6,815 nt of DNA from contig NZ_QPIP01000082.1 in assembly GCF_003344345.1 (NCBI RefSeq), positions 1 to 6,815 on the forward strand, written 5' to 3'. Each line of letters starts with the position of its first letter. The stretch's first letter is position 1. Source of the DNA: Wolbachia endosymbiont of Cylisticus convexus. GTDB lineage: Bacteria > Pseudomonadota > Alphaproteobacteria > Rickettsiales > Anaplasmataceae. The notes beneath the pieces are model-generated. The model had not been told where the DNA came from, searched no databases, and saw only the letters and a list, made by a program, of their open reading frames with translations. Positions 1 through 6,814 of the stretch are shown in pieces. Both the position numbers and the translations under genes were made by a program.

Positions 1-1131
1 ACCACCTTCTCTTATCGCAAAACGCAACCCCTTATCCATTGCTATTGGTGCTTGCAATTCTACTTCTACACTCACATTATCTCCTGGCATTACCATCTCC
101 TTCCCATCTAGCAATTTTATGCTCCCAGTTACATCCGTTGTCCTTAAATAAAACTGTGGCTGGTAATTCGCAAAAAATGGTGTATGCCTTCCTCCTTCTT
201 CTTTCTTCAATATATATACCTCCGCGTTAAATTTCTTATGCGGCGTTATTGTCCCCGATTTTGCTAATACTTGCCCTCTTTCCACCTCCTCTCTCTTTGT
301 CCCCCTTAGTAATATCCCCACATTCAGCCCCGCACTCCCCTTATTCAGCAACTTCTTAAACATTTCTACACCAGTACATATCGTCTTTTGCGTCGCTTTT
401 AGACCTATTATCTCTATCTCATCACCTGTTTTTATCTCTCCCTTTTCTATCCTTCCCGTTACTACCGTCCCACGCCCCGATATCGAAAATACATCTTCGA
501 TTGGCAATAAAAATGGTAAATCTACAGGCCTTGATGGAACCTCCACATATTCATCTAATTTTCCCATCAATTTGTCTATTGATTTCTTTCCATATTCACT
601 GCTATCATCCTCCAGCGCCTTGAGTGCTGAACCAACTATCACAGGTACTTCATCCCCCGGAAATCCGTACTTGCTCAGCAACTCTCTCACTTCCATTTCC
701 ACTAAATCTATCATATCAGCATCAGCAACATCAGCTTTATTTATGTATACCACGATATATCCAACACCCACCTGCTTTGCCAGCAATATATGCTCTCTCG
801 TTTGTGGCATTGGCCCATCAACCCCCGACACCACCAATATTGCTGCATCCATCTGTGCTGCACCTACTATCATATTCTTTACATAATCAGCATGCCCAGG
901 ACAATCAACGTGTGCATAATGCCTTTTTTCCGTCTGATATTCAACATGCGCTGTTGCTATTGTTATTCCCCTCTTTCTTTCTTCTGGCGCTTTATCTATT
1001 TGATCATATGCTATAAAGTTCCCGTAATGTTTTGTTATTGCCGCTGTTAACGTTGTCTTTCCATGATCCACATGTCCTATCGTTCCCACATTTACATGCG
1101 GCTTGTCAAATGCTTCTACTACTGCTGTCAT
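1..1131 (-). CDS. tuf: Elongation factor Tu (EF-Tu), C-terminus cut by window edge
   Basis: EF-Tu is the GTPase that brings aminoacyl-tRNA to the ribosomal A site. The reverse strand reads 377 codons without a stop from ATG at 1131 to base 1, beginning [20 protein letters not shown]. Seen motifs: P-loop GHVDHGKT (residues 19-26), switch-I RGITI (54-58), DCPGH (76-80, with the catalytic-type His80) and NKAD (131-134), followed by the two beta-barrel domains. The last readable residues, FAIREGG, normally lie about 13 residues before the EF-Tu C-terminus, so the gene is nearly complete and is truncated only by the window. It follows fusA by 12 bp. An AAAGGG ribosome-binding site 8 nt upstream of the ATG supports the start. 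The coding strand is unusually G-rich, with many GGG glycine codons compared with fusA. Function is certain; whether the genome has a second tuf cannot be seen here. Confidence 0.97.
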   Translation of the reverse strand, partial: MTAVVEAFDKPHVNVGTIGHVDHGKTTLTAAITKHYGNFIAYDQIDKAPEERKRGITIATAHVEYQTEKRHYAHVDCPGHADYVKNMIVGAAQMDAAILVVSGVDGPMPQTREHILLAKQVGVGYIVVYINKADVADADMIDLVEMEVRELLSKYGFPGDEVPVIVGSALKALEDDSSEYGKKSIDKLMGKLDEYVEVPSRPVDLPFLLPIEDVFSISGRGTVVTGRIEKGEIKTGDEIEIIGLKATQKTICTGVEMFKKLLNKGSAGLNVGILLRGTKREEVERGQVLAKSGTITPHKKFNAEVYILKKEEGGRHTPFFANYQPQFYLRTTDVTGSIKLLDGKEMVMPGDNVSVEVELQAPIAMDKGLRFAIREGG

Positions 1132-1139
1132 AATTACTA

Positions 1140-1145
1140 CCCTTT
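1140..1145 (-). promoter_or_regulatory. Ribosome-binding site of tuf
   Basis: The minus strand reads AAAGGG, with 8 nt between it and the tuf ATG. It overlaps the fusA stop codon (1144-1146). This is the clearest Shine-Dalgarno sequence among the str-operon genes here, in keeping with the high EF-Tu output expected from the last cistron. fusA, rpsG and rpsL lack a comparably good match. Confidence 0.6.
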
Positions 1146-3210
1146 AATTATACTTTAACTCATCAACTACATATTGTGGCACTTGTTCATAACAAGAAAA
1201 ATGCATACTATATTGAGCTCTTCCTTGAGAGATAGAACGCAAAATATTTATATAACCAAACATATTTGCAAGAGGTACAAAAGCAAGAATTATAGTACTA
1301 CTATTATGCGTTTCCATACTCAAAACTTGCCCCCTTCTGCTATTTACATCACCCATTATATCACCCATATACTCTTCAGGTGTAATGATTTCAACCTTCA
1401 TTATAGGCTCTAACATTTTTGGACCAGCTTTATTCGCCATCTCTTTAAAAGCACCTTTAGCAGCAAGTTCAAAAGCTAAAGGACTAGAATCAACCTCATG
1501 AAAAGCACCATCAAGAAGAATAGCCTTAAAATCAATCAATGGAAAGCCAGAAATGATACCACCTTCTTTTATCAATTCCAAACCATTTTGTACACCAGGA
1601 ATATATTCCTTTGGAATTGCACCGCCTACAATTTTACTTTCAAATTGAAACCCAGAACCAGGCTCAAGAGGTTCAAATTTTATTTTAACCTTAGCAAACT
1701 GACCAGCACCACCTGATTGTTTTTTATGAGTGTAATCAATTTCAACAGATTTAGTGATAGTTTCACGATATGCAACTTGAGGTGCACCAACATTAACACC
1801 AATATTGAATTCACGCCTTAGCCTATCTATAATAATTTCAAGATGTAATTCACCCATACCTTTCAGTATAGTCTGACCGCTTTCCGCATTCACTAATATC
1901 CTTAAAGAAGGATCTTCCGCAACTAATCTATTCAAAGCAACACCTAATTTTTCCTGATCTGAAGTAGTTTTAGGTTCTATAGCAATTTCAATAACAGGCT
2001 CAGGAAATTCCATACGCTCCAATAATATAGGAAAATCAACAGAACATAAAGTATCCCCGGTGGTTGTTTTCTTTAATCCAACCAAGGCAACTATATCACC
2101 AACTTTAGCTTCGTTTATATCTTCTCTGTTATTTGCATGCATAAGCAGCATTCTACCAATCCCTTCAGTCTCATTTTTCCCTGCATTTAACACGATAGAT
2201 TTAGATCTCAATTTACCAGAATAAATACGAATAAATGTCAAACTGCCTACAAATTTATCTGTCATCACTTTAAATGCAAGAGCAACGAATTTCTCCTTTT
2301 CTAAAGGTTTGATCTCAATTTTCTTTTCTGAATCTTTAGGATCAGTTCCAACAATTACATCAACATCAATAGGAGAAGGTAAAAAATCAACCACACCATC
2401 TAAAAGTGGTTGCACGCCTTTATTTTTAAAAGCTGATCCACATAATACAGGGACAAATTTTCCTTTAATGGCCCCACTTCTCACACATTTTTTCAATAAA
2501 TCAACCGGCAGATCATTAGATTCAAAGTAAGTATTCATCGCCTCATCATCCATCTCAGCTGCAGCATCTAATAAAAAATTTCGATATTCTTGAGCCTTAT
2601 CAAACAAATCAGAAGGAACATCTTCATAAGAAAATTTAGCGCCTAACGTTTCTTCTTGCCATATAATGGCTTTCATAGAAATGAGATCGATTATACCTTT
2701 AAAATCTTTCTCACTTCCTATTGGTAACTGAATAACTAAAGGTGCTGCACCAAGCTTCGTTTTTATCATATTGACACATCGATAAAAATTTGCCCCTATT
2801 CTATCCATTTTATTAACAAAGCAGATACGAGGAACATTATATTTATCAGCTTGACGCCAAACTGTCTCAGATTGGGGCTCAACTCCAGCAACTCCATCAA
2901 ATACAGCAACTGCACCATCTAAAACCCTTAAAGATCTCTCAACTTCAATAGTAAAATCAACATGACCAGGAGTATCTATTATATTAATCCTATAATCATT
3001 CCAAAAACATGTTGTTGCAGCAGAGGTAATTGTAATACCACGCTCTTTCTCCTGCTCCATCCAATCCATAGAAGCTGCACCATCGTGCACTTCACCAATT
3101 CTATTTTGTTTACCAGTATAAAATAAAATACGCTCTGTTGTGGTAGTCTTACCAGCATCTATATGAGCCATTATCCCTATATTTCTATACCTAGATATTA
3201 AAATTTCCAT
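1144..3210 (-). CDS. fusA: Elongation factor G (EF-G)
   Basis: EF-G is the GTPase that drives translocation of tRNA and mRNA after peptide bond formation and acts with RRF in ribosome recycling. The 688-residue protein is close to the usual ~690-705. It starts [20 protein letters not shown] and shows all G motifs: AHIDAGKT (15-22), RGITI (57-61), DTPGH (79-83), NKMD (133-136) and GSAF (258-261). Domains II-V follow, with family hallmarks GMGELHLEI in the middle and [14 protein letters not shown] near the C-terminus, where domain IV/V meets the decoding centre. The ATG at 3210 places the P-loop at the normal distance from the N-terminus. The ribosome-binding site in the 21-bp gap after rpsG is weak, so translation may depend partly on coupling. 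The gene is intact and third in the str operon, with no truncation or missing catalytic residue. Confidence 0.98.
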   Translation of the reverse strand: MEILISRYRNIGIMAHIDAGKTTTTERILFYTGKQNRIGEVHDGAASMDWMEQEKERGITITSAATTCFWNDYRINIIDTPGHVDFTIEVERSLRVLDGAVAVFDGVAGVEPQSETVWRQADKYNVPRICFVNKMDRIGANFYRCVNMIKTKLGAAPLVIQLPIGSEKDFKGIIDLISMKAIIWQEETLGAKFSYEDVPSDLFDKAQEYRNFLLDAAAEMDDEAMNTYFESNDLPVDLLKKCVRSGAIKGKFVPVLCGSAFKNKGVQPLLDGVVDFLPSPIDVDVIVGTDPKDSEKKIEIKPLEKEKFVALAFKVMTDKFVGSLTFIRIYSGKLRSKSIVLNAGKNETEGIGRMLLMHANNREDINEAKVGDIVALVGLKKTTTGDTLCSVDFPILLERMEFPEPVIEIAIEPKTTSDQEKLGVALNRLVAEDPSLRILVNAESGQTILKGMGELHLEIIIDRLRREFNIGVNVGAPQVAYRETITKSVEIDYTHKKQSGGAGQFAKVKIKFEPLEPGSGFQFESKIVGGAIPKEYIPGVQNGLELIKEGGIISGFPLIDFKAILLDGAFHEVDSSPLAFELAAKGAFKEMANKAGPKMLEPIMKVEIITPEEYMGDIMGDVNSRRGQVLSMETHNSSTIILAFVPLANMFGYINILRSISQGRAQYSMHFSCYEQVPQYVVDELKYN

Positions 3211-3231
3211 ATTACAATCAATCAGCTAAAA

Positions 3232-3708
3232 TTAAAAACGAAGATAAGAAAATGCCTTATTAGCTTCAGCCATTTTATATTTTTCTTCGCACATCTTAAA
3301 CGCACCACCGCATTTATTATAAGCATCTAGTATTTCAGATTGCAGACAATCAACAGTAGTTTTGCCACTCTTTTTTCGAGTAGCAGAAGCTGCTCTAGCA
3401 ATCCACCTCAATGCTAAAGAAATCGCCCTCTCTTGCCGAACTTCAACAGGCACTTGATAAGTTGCACCACCAATACGTCGAGAACGCACTTCTATAGAAG
3501 GGGTAACATTTTCTACTGCTGTTTCAAAAATTGACAAAGCACCTTTGCCTATTTTCTTTTCAACTAAAGATAAAGCACTATAAGCAATTTTTTCTGCAAT
3601 AGATTTTTTACCACATTTCATAATTGTGTTAATAAAACGCATAAGCAAGACACTGCCATAACGAGAATCAGGACTTGTTCTTTTTTTTGCTTTATTACGA
3701 CGAGCCAT
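3232..3708 (-). CDS. rpsG: 30S ribosomal protein S7
   Basis: S7 is a primary 16S rRNA-binding protein that nucleates assembly of the 30S head and lies near the E-site tRNA. The product has 158 residues (family about 156). It has a basic N-terminus ([19 protein letters not shown]), the helical core, and the conserved beta-hairpin [15 protein letters not shown] (77-91), followed by RWIARAA (101-107) and [14 protein letters not shown] (116-129). The start codon is 5 bp after the rpsL stop, which fits coupled translation. There is only a poor Shine-Dalgarno match (GGTT) inside the end of rpsL. In E. coli, S7 is the translational repressor of the str operon; no matching RNA target is recognisable here, so that regulation cannot be claimed. 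Confidence 0.98.
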   Translation of the reverse strand: MARRNKAKKRTSPDSRYGSVLLMRFINTIMKCGKKSIAEKIAYSALSLVEKKIGKGALSIFETAVENVTPSIEVRSRRIGGATYQVPVEVRQERAISLALRWIARAASATRKKSGKTTVDCLQSEILDAYNKCGGAFKMCEEKYKMAEANKAFSYLRF

Positions 3709-3713
3709 AAATT

Positions 3714-4088
3714 TTAACCAGATTTCTTTACACCATATTTTGAACGAGCTTTCTTTCGATTTTGCACACCACGCAGATCAAGAGCACCTCTTATTATGTG
3801 ATAACGCACACCTGGCAAATCTTTAACCCGCCCACCACGTATTAAAACAACAGAATGCTCTTGTAAATTATGACCTTCACCAGGTATATAAGCCGTCACT
3901 TCACCATATCCACTAATTTTTACTCTAGCTACCTTGCGTAGCGCTGAATTAGGCTTTCTAGGAGTTGTGGTATATACTTTAGTACAAACACCCCTCCTTT
4001 GAGGATTGCATTCTCCTAAAGCTGGTACCTTTTTCTTGCAGATCAATCTTGATCTACCTTTAGATATCAATTGATTTATCGTAGGCAT
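3714..4088 (-). CDS. rpsL: 30S ribosomal protein S12
   Basis: S12 sits at the 30S decoding centre and helps control tRNA selection accuracy; it is the classical streptomycin-resistance locus. The product has 124 residues, the usual size. Visible signatures are [20 protein letters not shown] (38-57), [10 protein letters not shown] (70-79) and [13 protein letters not shown] (85-97). Asp90 aligns with the aspartate methylthiolated by RimO in E. coli (Asp88 in mature numbering). Arg44 aligns with E. coli mature Lys42, where a K-to-R change can confer streptomycin resistance; Lys89 aligns with mature Lys87 and is unchanged. One extra residue relative to E. coli lies in ECNPQRRG. It is the first gene of the str operon, about 34 nt behind a strong promoter, with no strong Shine-Dalgarno sequence. 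Confidence 0.98.
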   Translation of the reverse strand: MPTINQLISKGRSRLICKKKVPALGECNPQRRGVCTKVYTTTPRKPNSALRKVARVKISGYGEVTAYIPGEGHNLQEHSVVLIRGGRVKDLPGVRYHIIRGALDLRGVQNRKKARSKYGVKKSG

Positions 4089-4128
4089 ATGTTATAAACT
4101 CAAAGCTCTCAAAATAACTAAGTCTCTA

Positions 4129-4157
4129 GTTATAAAATAATAAACCTCAATAGTCAA
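4129..4157 (-). promoter_or_regulatory. Promoter of the str operon (rpsL-rpsG-fusA-tuf)
   Basis: On the minus strand a -35 box TTGACT (4152-4157) is followed by a 17-bp spacer and a -10 box TATAAC (4129-4134). This matches the sigma70 consensus at 10 of 12 positions with ideal spacing. Transcription would start near 4122, giving a leader of roughly 34 nt before the rpsL ATG. No other promoter of this quality is apparent in the gaps of the operon, so it probably drives all four genes. The start site itself is inferred. Confidence 0.7.
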
Positions 4158-4424
4158 TATAAAAATAAACATTATCACTCTAATAATCTCAGCCTAACTG
4201 CTTTGAAAGCTACTGATAGTCATATGCCAAAGCGCAGATTAGCTCGAATATCAAAAAATTATCGCTTCACTTGCTATAGCTAAATTAGTATGGATATAGT
4301 GTGAAGGCTACCACAGAATATGCAAAGAATATTGCTTATAACAGAACCAAGAGCTTCTCACATTAACACCAATTGAACTAACCAGGTTACTTAGTAAATC
4401 CAGATGATTTTTACAATCCTACGC
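4158..4424. other. Divergent intergenic region, no clear gene
   Basis: This stretch lies between the outward-facing rpsL and prmC genes. I find no RNA gene and no convincing protein. One short frame (ATG at 4223) opens MPKRRLARIS and stops after 19 codons without a recognisable family or ribosome-binding site. An 11-nt palindrome, GCTTTGAAAGC, lies at 4200-4210, an imperfect hairpin at 4265-4306, and possible remains of a plus-strand coding frame from 4301 onward are listed separately. Confidence 0.5.
4265..4306. repeat. Imperfect hairpin in rpsL-prmC intergenic region
   Basis: CTTCAC (4265-4270) pairs with GTGAAG (4301-4306). Inside it CTATA (4274-4278) pairs with TATAG (4295-4299). The result is an 11-bp stem with a 3x1 internal loop and a 16-nt terminal loop. 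There is no U-tract after either arm, so it is not a typical Rho-independent terminator. It could be a structured leader of a transcript or chance in AT-rich DNA. Confidence 0.4.
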
Positions 4425-4453
4425 TTGACACTGGGATTGAGTACAGCTATCCT
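4425..4453 (+). promoter_or_regulatory. Candidate promoter of prmC
   Basis: A perfect -35 hexamer TTGACA (4425-4430) is followed after 17 bp by TATCCT (4448-4453), which matches the -10 consensus at 4 of 6 positions. Transcription would begin near 4460, about 55 nt before prmC. The -35 box overlaps the dispersed 12-mer TGACACTGGGAT, so the match may come from the repeat and not from selection for promoter function. Confidence 0.4.
4426..4437. repeat. Dispersed 12-mer TGACACTGGGAT, copy 1
   Basis: An identical 12-mer occurs at 5728-5739, directly at the insertion sequence boundary. Here it is flanked by CAATCC (4415-4420) and GGATTG (4434-4439), a 6-bp inverted pair with a 13-nt loop, as expected from a degraded palindromic element. 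From memory, related palindromes containing GACACTGGGAT are abundant in Wolbachia genomes. Confidence 0.5.
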
Positions 4454-4515
4454 AAGTTCAAAGTTTTACACTTAATTTTGCTGTTCTTAGCTAAAAGGAA
4501 CACATTTTTAGAATA

Positions 4516-5367
4516 ATGAAAACAATCAACGCTTTAATTCAGGAAGGATCGAAGCTACTATCGTCACATAGAATTGAATCATCACATTTGGATTGTGAAA
4601 TCATCATGCAGCATGTACTTGGAGTAGAAAGATCATTCATAATCATGAATCACACCAATCATGTACCAAGAAACAAAGAACTTTTATTCTGGGAATTAAC
4701 AAAAAAAAGAGTAGAAAAATATCCAATATCGCAAATAATAGGTAATCGTGAATTCTGGAGTAAAAATTTTATAGTTAACCAACATGTTCTAGATCCAAGG
4801 CCAGATAGTGAAACAGTAATCTCGACAGTATTAAAATATTACCCGAATAAGAAGCAAAAAATAAAAATTGCAGATTTTGGCACAGGCACAGGTTGTTTGT
4901 TGATCTCCGTGCTTAGTGAGTATGAATATGCTATTGGAGTTGGTTTTGAAAAAAGCCTGGAAGCATACAAAATTGCCTACCAGAACACAAAGAAACATAA
5001 TCTTCTCAGCAGAGCTAAAATATTTCCAAATTCGTGGACAGAATGTAGAGGCTTATTTGATCTCATAATAAGCAATCCCCCATACATTAAAAGAAGTAAA
5101 TTAAAAGATCTGCAAGCTGAAGTGCAAAAGGAGCCAAGAATTGCTCTTGATGGAGGTATTGACGGATTGAACTGTTACTTGAGTATTTTTCCAATATTGA
5201 GAAAGTGCCTTAAAAAAGATGGGTTTGCGATACTGGAAATAGGCGAAGATCAAAGCAATATTGACAAAATAATACCCTCGTATGGACTAGCTTTTCAAGA
5301 ATACATATATGATTTGGCTGGAATGAAAAGATGCATTGTTGTAAAGCAAGGTAAAGAATATGACTAG
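4516..5367 (+). CDS. prmC: Peptide chain release factor N5-glutamine methyltransferase
   Basis: PrmC (HemK) transfers a methyl group from S-adenosylmethionine to the glutamine of the GGQ motif in release factors, which aids termination. The product has 283 residues, normal for the family. The N-terminal helical release-factor-binding domain spans about residues 1-85 and ends in the typical YPISQIIGNREFW (69-81). DPRPDSE (93-99) precedes the Rossmann fold with SAM motif I DFGTGTG (120-126). Glu145 lies at the usual acidic ribose-binding position. The catalytic NPPY is at 187-190, followed by EPRIALDGGIDGL (206-218). All key residues are present, so the gene looks functional. The ATG is chosen because an in-frame stop (4492-4494) excludes earlier starts. 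The nearest Shine-Dalgarno (AAGGA, 4495-4499) is 16 nt upstream, farther than ideal. It is divergent from the str operon and separately transcribed. Confidence 0.95.
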   Translation: MKTINALIQEGSKLLSSHRIESSHLDCEIIMQHVLGVERSFIIMNHTNHVPRNKELLFWELTKKRVEKYPISQIIGNREFWSKNFIVNQHVLDPRPDSETVISTVLKYYPNKKQKIKIADFGTGTGCLLISVLSEYEYAIGVGFEKSLEAYKIAYQNTKKHNLLSRAKIFPNSWTECRGLFDLIISNPPYIKRSKLKDLQAEVQKEPRIALDGGIDGLNCYLSIFPILRKCLKKDGFAILEIGEDQSNIDKIIPSYGLAFQEYIYDLAGMKRCIVVKQGKEYD

Positions 5368-5576
5368 CAGAATGCTAACTTTTTAAACCGTAGGAACAAA
5401 AACTCCTTTACAAATTTCGTTAGTTCACTTATCATGACAATAAGAGTATTTATCCTTGTTTTTAATCTCTGCAGATTTAATAACAAAATTCAGTAAAAAA
5501 CTCAGGTATATATTGGCAAATTACATAAAAATTATAGCGGCTGCATGTCTTTTTTATTTTTTCTACATTCAGCCAA

Positions 5577-5597
5577 AACGCGCTTTAAATAAGCGTT
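5577..5597. repeat. Short hairpin AACGC/GCGTT
   Basis: AACGC (5577-5581) is complementary to GCGTT (5593-5597), with an alternative inner pairing GCTT (5582-5585) to AAGC (5591-5594). The sequence after the right arm is not T-rich, so it is a weak terminator candidate for prmC. It may instead belong to a dispersed intergenic repeat. Confidence 0.35.
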
Positions 5598-5727
5598 AGC
5601 ACATTATTACAACGCCAGTTTAAATTATTATAGGGTCAAACTCACTACGTGGGGATTCTTTTGCCTTTTTTGCAATTAGTAAATTTATTAATATTTATAG
5701 TTAGAGTAATTTAAGAGAGCTAGCGTG

Positions 5728-5739
5728 TGACACTGGGAT
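5728..5739. repeat. Dispersed 12-mer TGACACTGGGAT, copy 2, at IS boundary
   Basis: This is identical to 4426-4437 and ends exactly where the insertion sequence begins. Its last 9 bases (CACTGGGAT, 5731-5739) would be the target duplication if the element makes 9-bp duplications, as IS903 does; the other flank lies outside the window. Confidence 0.5.
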
Positions 5740-5757
5740 GGCTTTGTTGCATCGCTC
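5740..5757. repeat. Left terminal inverted repeat of the IS
   Basis: The 18-mer GGCTTTGTTGCATCGCTC is the inverse of 6797-6814 except for one mismatch at its 15th base (G here, A in the other end). This end lies downstream of the transposase gene. Confidence 0.88.
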
Positions 5758-5785
5758 TTTGGATAGTAGATAATGTATAATAAAT

Positions 5786-6695
5786 TCATGAAGCTATCTC
5801 AAATTTAGCGACGCCAATTTCAATAAATTTATTGAGTAAGTAGCATTTTATTAGCAATTCTTTTTCACGATTTACTTCGGATTTATTTCTAAAGCTAAAC
5901 CCAAATGTTTGTTTTAGTCGCGAAAAAAAAACCTCAATATATGACCTCTTTCCATAATTTACTTTTTCTTTCCACTTCTTCATACCATCTTCATTATGTA
6001 ATTTGATTAACCTAATAGCAGTGTTCCTATCAGACATGTAGTCTATTTTTAAATGCTCTGCTGCACAGGTTTTTGGTAGAATTTTTGCTTTTATATTATA
6101 TTCTTTGCATAATTTATAAAGCTTATGCCTATCGTACGCCCTATCGGCATATAGTACTTTTACGACATGCTGAAAATCAACTTTTTTTAGCAGATCACAA
6201 GTGATCAGAGTAGACACCGTTACTGTATTTTACAGCTATGGCGTTTTTGCTATTTATATTCAACATTACATGCAATTTTCTTGTCTGTTCATAGCTGCGA
6301 TACTTTCTATCTTTACTATTTTCCTTACTGTGACCAGGGGTATTATTATAAATACTGATACTTGTACTGTCTATGGCAATTTCAATATCTTCCATATTGT
6401 TTTTGTCAACTCTGCAATCATTGATCTTAATATTGAGTTTTTTAAACCTTCTTGAAGCCTGCGAATAGCTAATGACTGCTAAGCCTTTTCCTACTTGCTG
6501 CAAATATCCTTTTATAAACCCTACCGTTTGTCTTAAGCCAATTCTAAAGAGACTAGCGACTATATGCACTAAAATCACAACTTTATCACTGTAAATATTG
6601 TTGCCACCGAACACTTTTGGACCATGTTCGTACCAATTTTCTATTAATAAAATGAAAAATATTTCCTCTTTCTTGGAGAAATTTGTTATATTCAT
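5786..6695 (-). pseudogene. IS5-family DDE transposase, frameshifted
   Basis: The transposase would cut and join the IS ends. The first part (6695-6195, 166 codons) begins MNITNFSKKEEIFFIL and contains the N-terminal region SLFRIGLRQTVGFIKGYLQQ (48-67) and the first catalytic Asp in IAIDSTS (Asp109). It stops after VYSDHL. The second part (stop at 5786-5788, open from about 6229) is in the +1 frame and carries the second Asp in LYADRAYD and the Glu in the motif Y-2-R-3-E-6-K (YGKRSYIEVFFSRLK), an exact match to the IS4/IS5 signature. Joined, they give about 300 residues, the usual IS903 length. Neither half has the full triad. The 34-nt overlap has no -1 slippery heptamer, and -1 slippage would enter the wrong frame, so an inactivating indel is more likely than programmed frameshifting. 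The in-frame TGA before 6695 supports the start codon. Confidence 0.85.
6193..6206. repeat. Palindrome GATCACAAGTGATC at the frameshift
   Basis: Two 6-bp arms, GATCAC and GTGATC, are separated by AA. The stop codon that ends the first transposase frame lies inside it (6195-6197). The loop is too short for a stable hairpin, but such a palindrome can promote slippage or deletion, so it may mark the mutation site. Confidence 0.5.
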
Positions 6696-6696
6696 T

Positions 6697-6781
6697 GCAG
6701 TTACTGACTTTCATTTGCTGTGGCATATTTTTTCTTCAATGGTTAAATGGCTATTCTATAATGAATTTTGTCAGTAACTGC
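6697..6781 (-). promoter_or_regulatory. IS leader inverted repeat that may sequester the transposase start
   Basis: GCAGTTACTGAC (6697-6708) and GTCAGTAACTGC (6770-6781) are perfect 12-bp inverted copies enclosing 61 nt. In the transposase transcript the 3' arm ends 1 nt before the ATG (6695). A -10-like TAGAAT (6753-6758 on the minus strand) lies in the loop, so a transcript starting from it would lack the 5' arm, while read-through transcripts from outside would form the full stem. This arrangement resembles the read-through protection known from IS10 and IS50. No good -35 box is visible. Confidence 0.5.
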
Positions 6782-6796
6782 CAGTTCTTTTCTCTT

Positions 6797-6814
6797 GAGT
6801 GATGCAACAAAGCC
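6797..6814. repeat. Right terminal inverted repeat of the IS
   Basis: Read on the minus strand this is GGCTTTGTTGCATCACTC, matching the left end at 17 of 18 bases. It lies upstream of the transposase gene. The window stops one base beyond it, so the flanking target duplication cannot be read. Confidence 0.88.

Larger units (their letters stand above)
4301..4516 (+). pseudogene. Possible decayed ORF tail overlapping prmC start
   Basis: One plus-strand frame reads 21 codons from GTG at 4301 (VKATTEYAKNIAY...), meets TAA at 4364-4366 and again at 4376-4378, then reads open from 4379 to TAA at 4514-4516. That final stop overlaps the prmC ATG as TAATG, a junction typical of translationally coupled genes. 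No family is recognisable. The frame also passes through the dispersed 12-mer at 4426-4437, which favours non-coding repeat DNA. A lost upstream cistron is therefore only a weak possibility. Confidence 0.2.
5368..5739. other. Non-coding region between prmC and insertion sequence
   Basis: All frames are broken by stops and I see no gene or RNA. Small fragments such as KIIAAACLFYFFYIQPKRAL (near 5529-5588) do not belong to a family I know. The block from roughly 5540 to 5690 resembles intergenic sequence I associate with several places in Wolbachia genomes, but I cannot confirm that without a search. It contains a hairpin at 5577-5597 and ends in the 12-mer abutting the IS. prmC has no strong Rho-independent terminator here; AGGA/TCCT around 5392-5407 is too short to count. 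Confidence 0.45.
5740..6814 (-). mobile_element. IS5-family (IS903-like) insertion sequence, 1075 bp
   Basis: The element is bounded by terminal inverted repeats beginning GGCTTTGTTGCATC, which match at 17 of 18 positions. One extra matching base lies outside each end (5739 and 6815). Size, ends and the DDE transposase type fit the IS903-like branch of the IS5 family. The single transposase gene runs on the minus strand and is split into two frames, so this copy is probably not autonomous. It could still be moved in trans if an intact relative exists in the genome, because both ends are preserved. The exact IS name is not assigned. Confidence 0.85.

Noticed and set aside
572..1050. Plus-strand open frames of 86-130 codons
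   Set aside because: They lie antisense to tuf, whose conserved motifs prove the minus strand is coding. Their low-complexity composition reflects the reverse complement of EF-Tu codons.
1174..2530. Plus-strand open frames antisense to fusA
   Set aside because: Short, without ribosome-binding sites or recognisable domains, and opposite an intact EF-G gene.
4223..4282. Short ORF MPKRRLARIS... of 19 codons
   Set aside because: No ribosome-binding site, no family resemblance and too short to support in AT-rich intergenic DNA.
5377..5420. Possible Rho-independent terminator after prmC
   Set aside because: The only pairing (AGGA with TCCT) is 4 bp and is not followed by a clear T-tract.
6201..6455. 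84-codon plus-strand open frame inside the IS
   Set aside because: Antisense to the transposase first half; apparent hydrophobicity is a by-product of reading the reverse strand. IS5 elements normally carry only the transposase.
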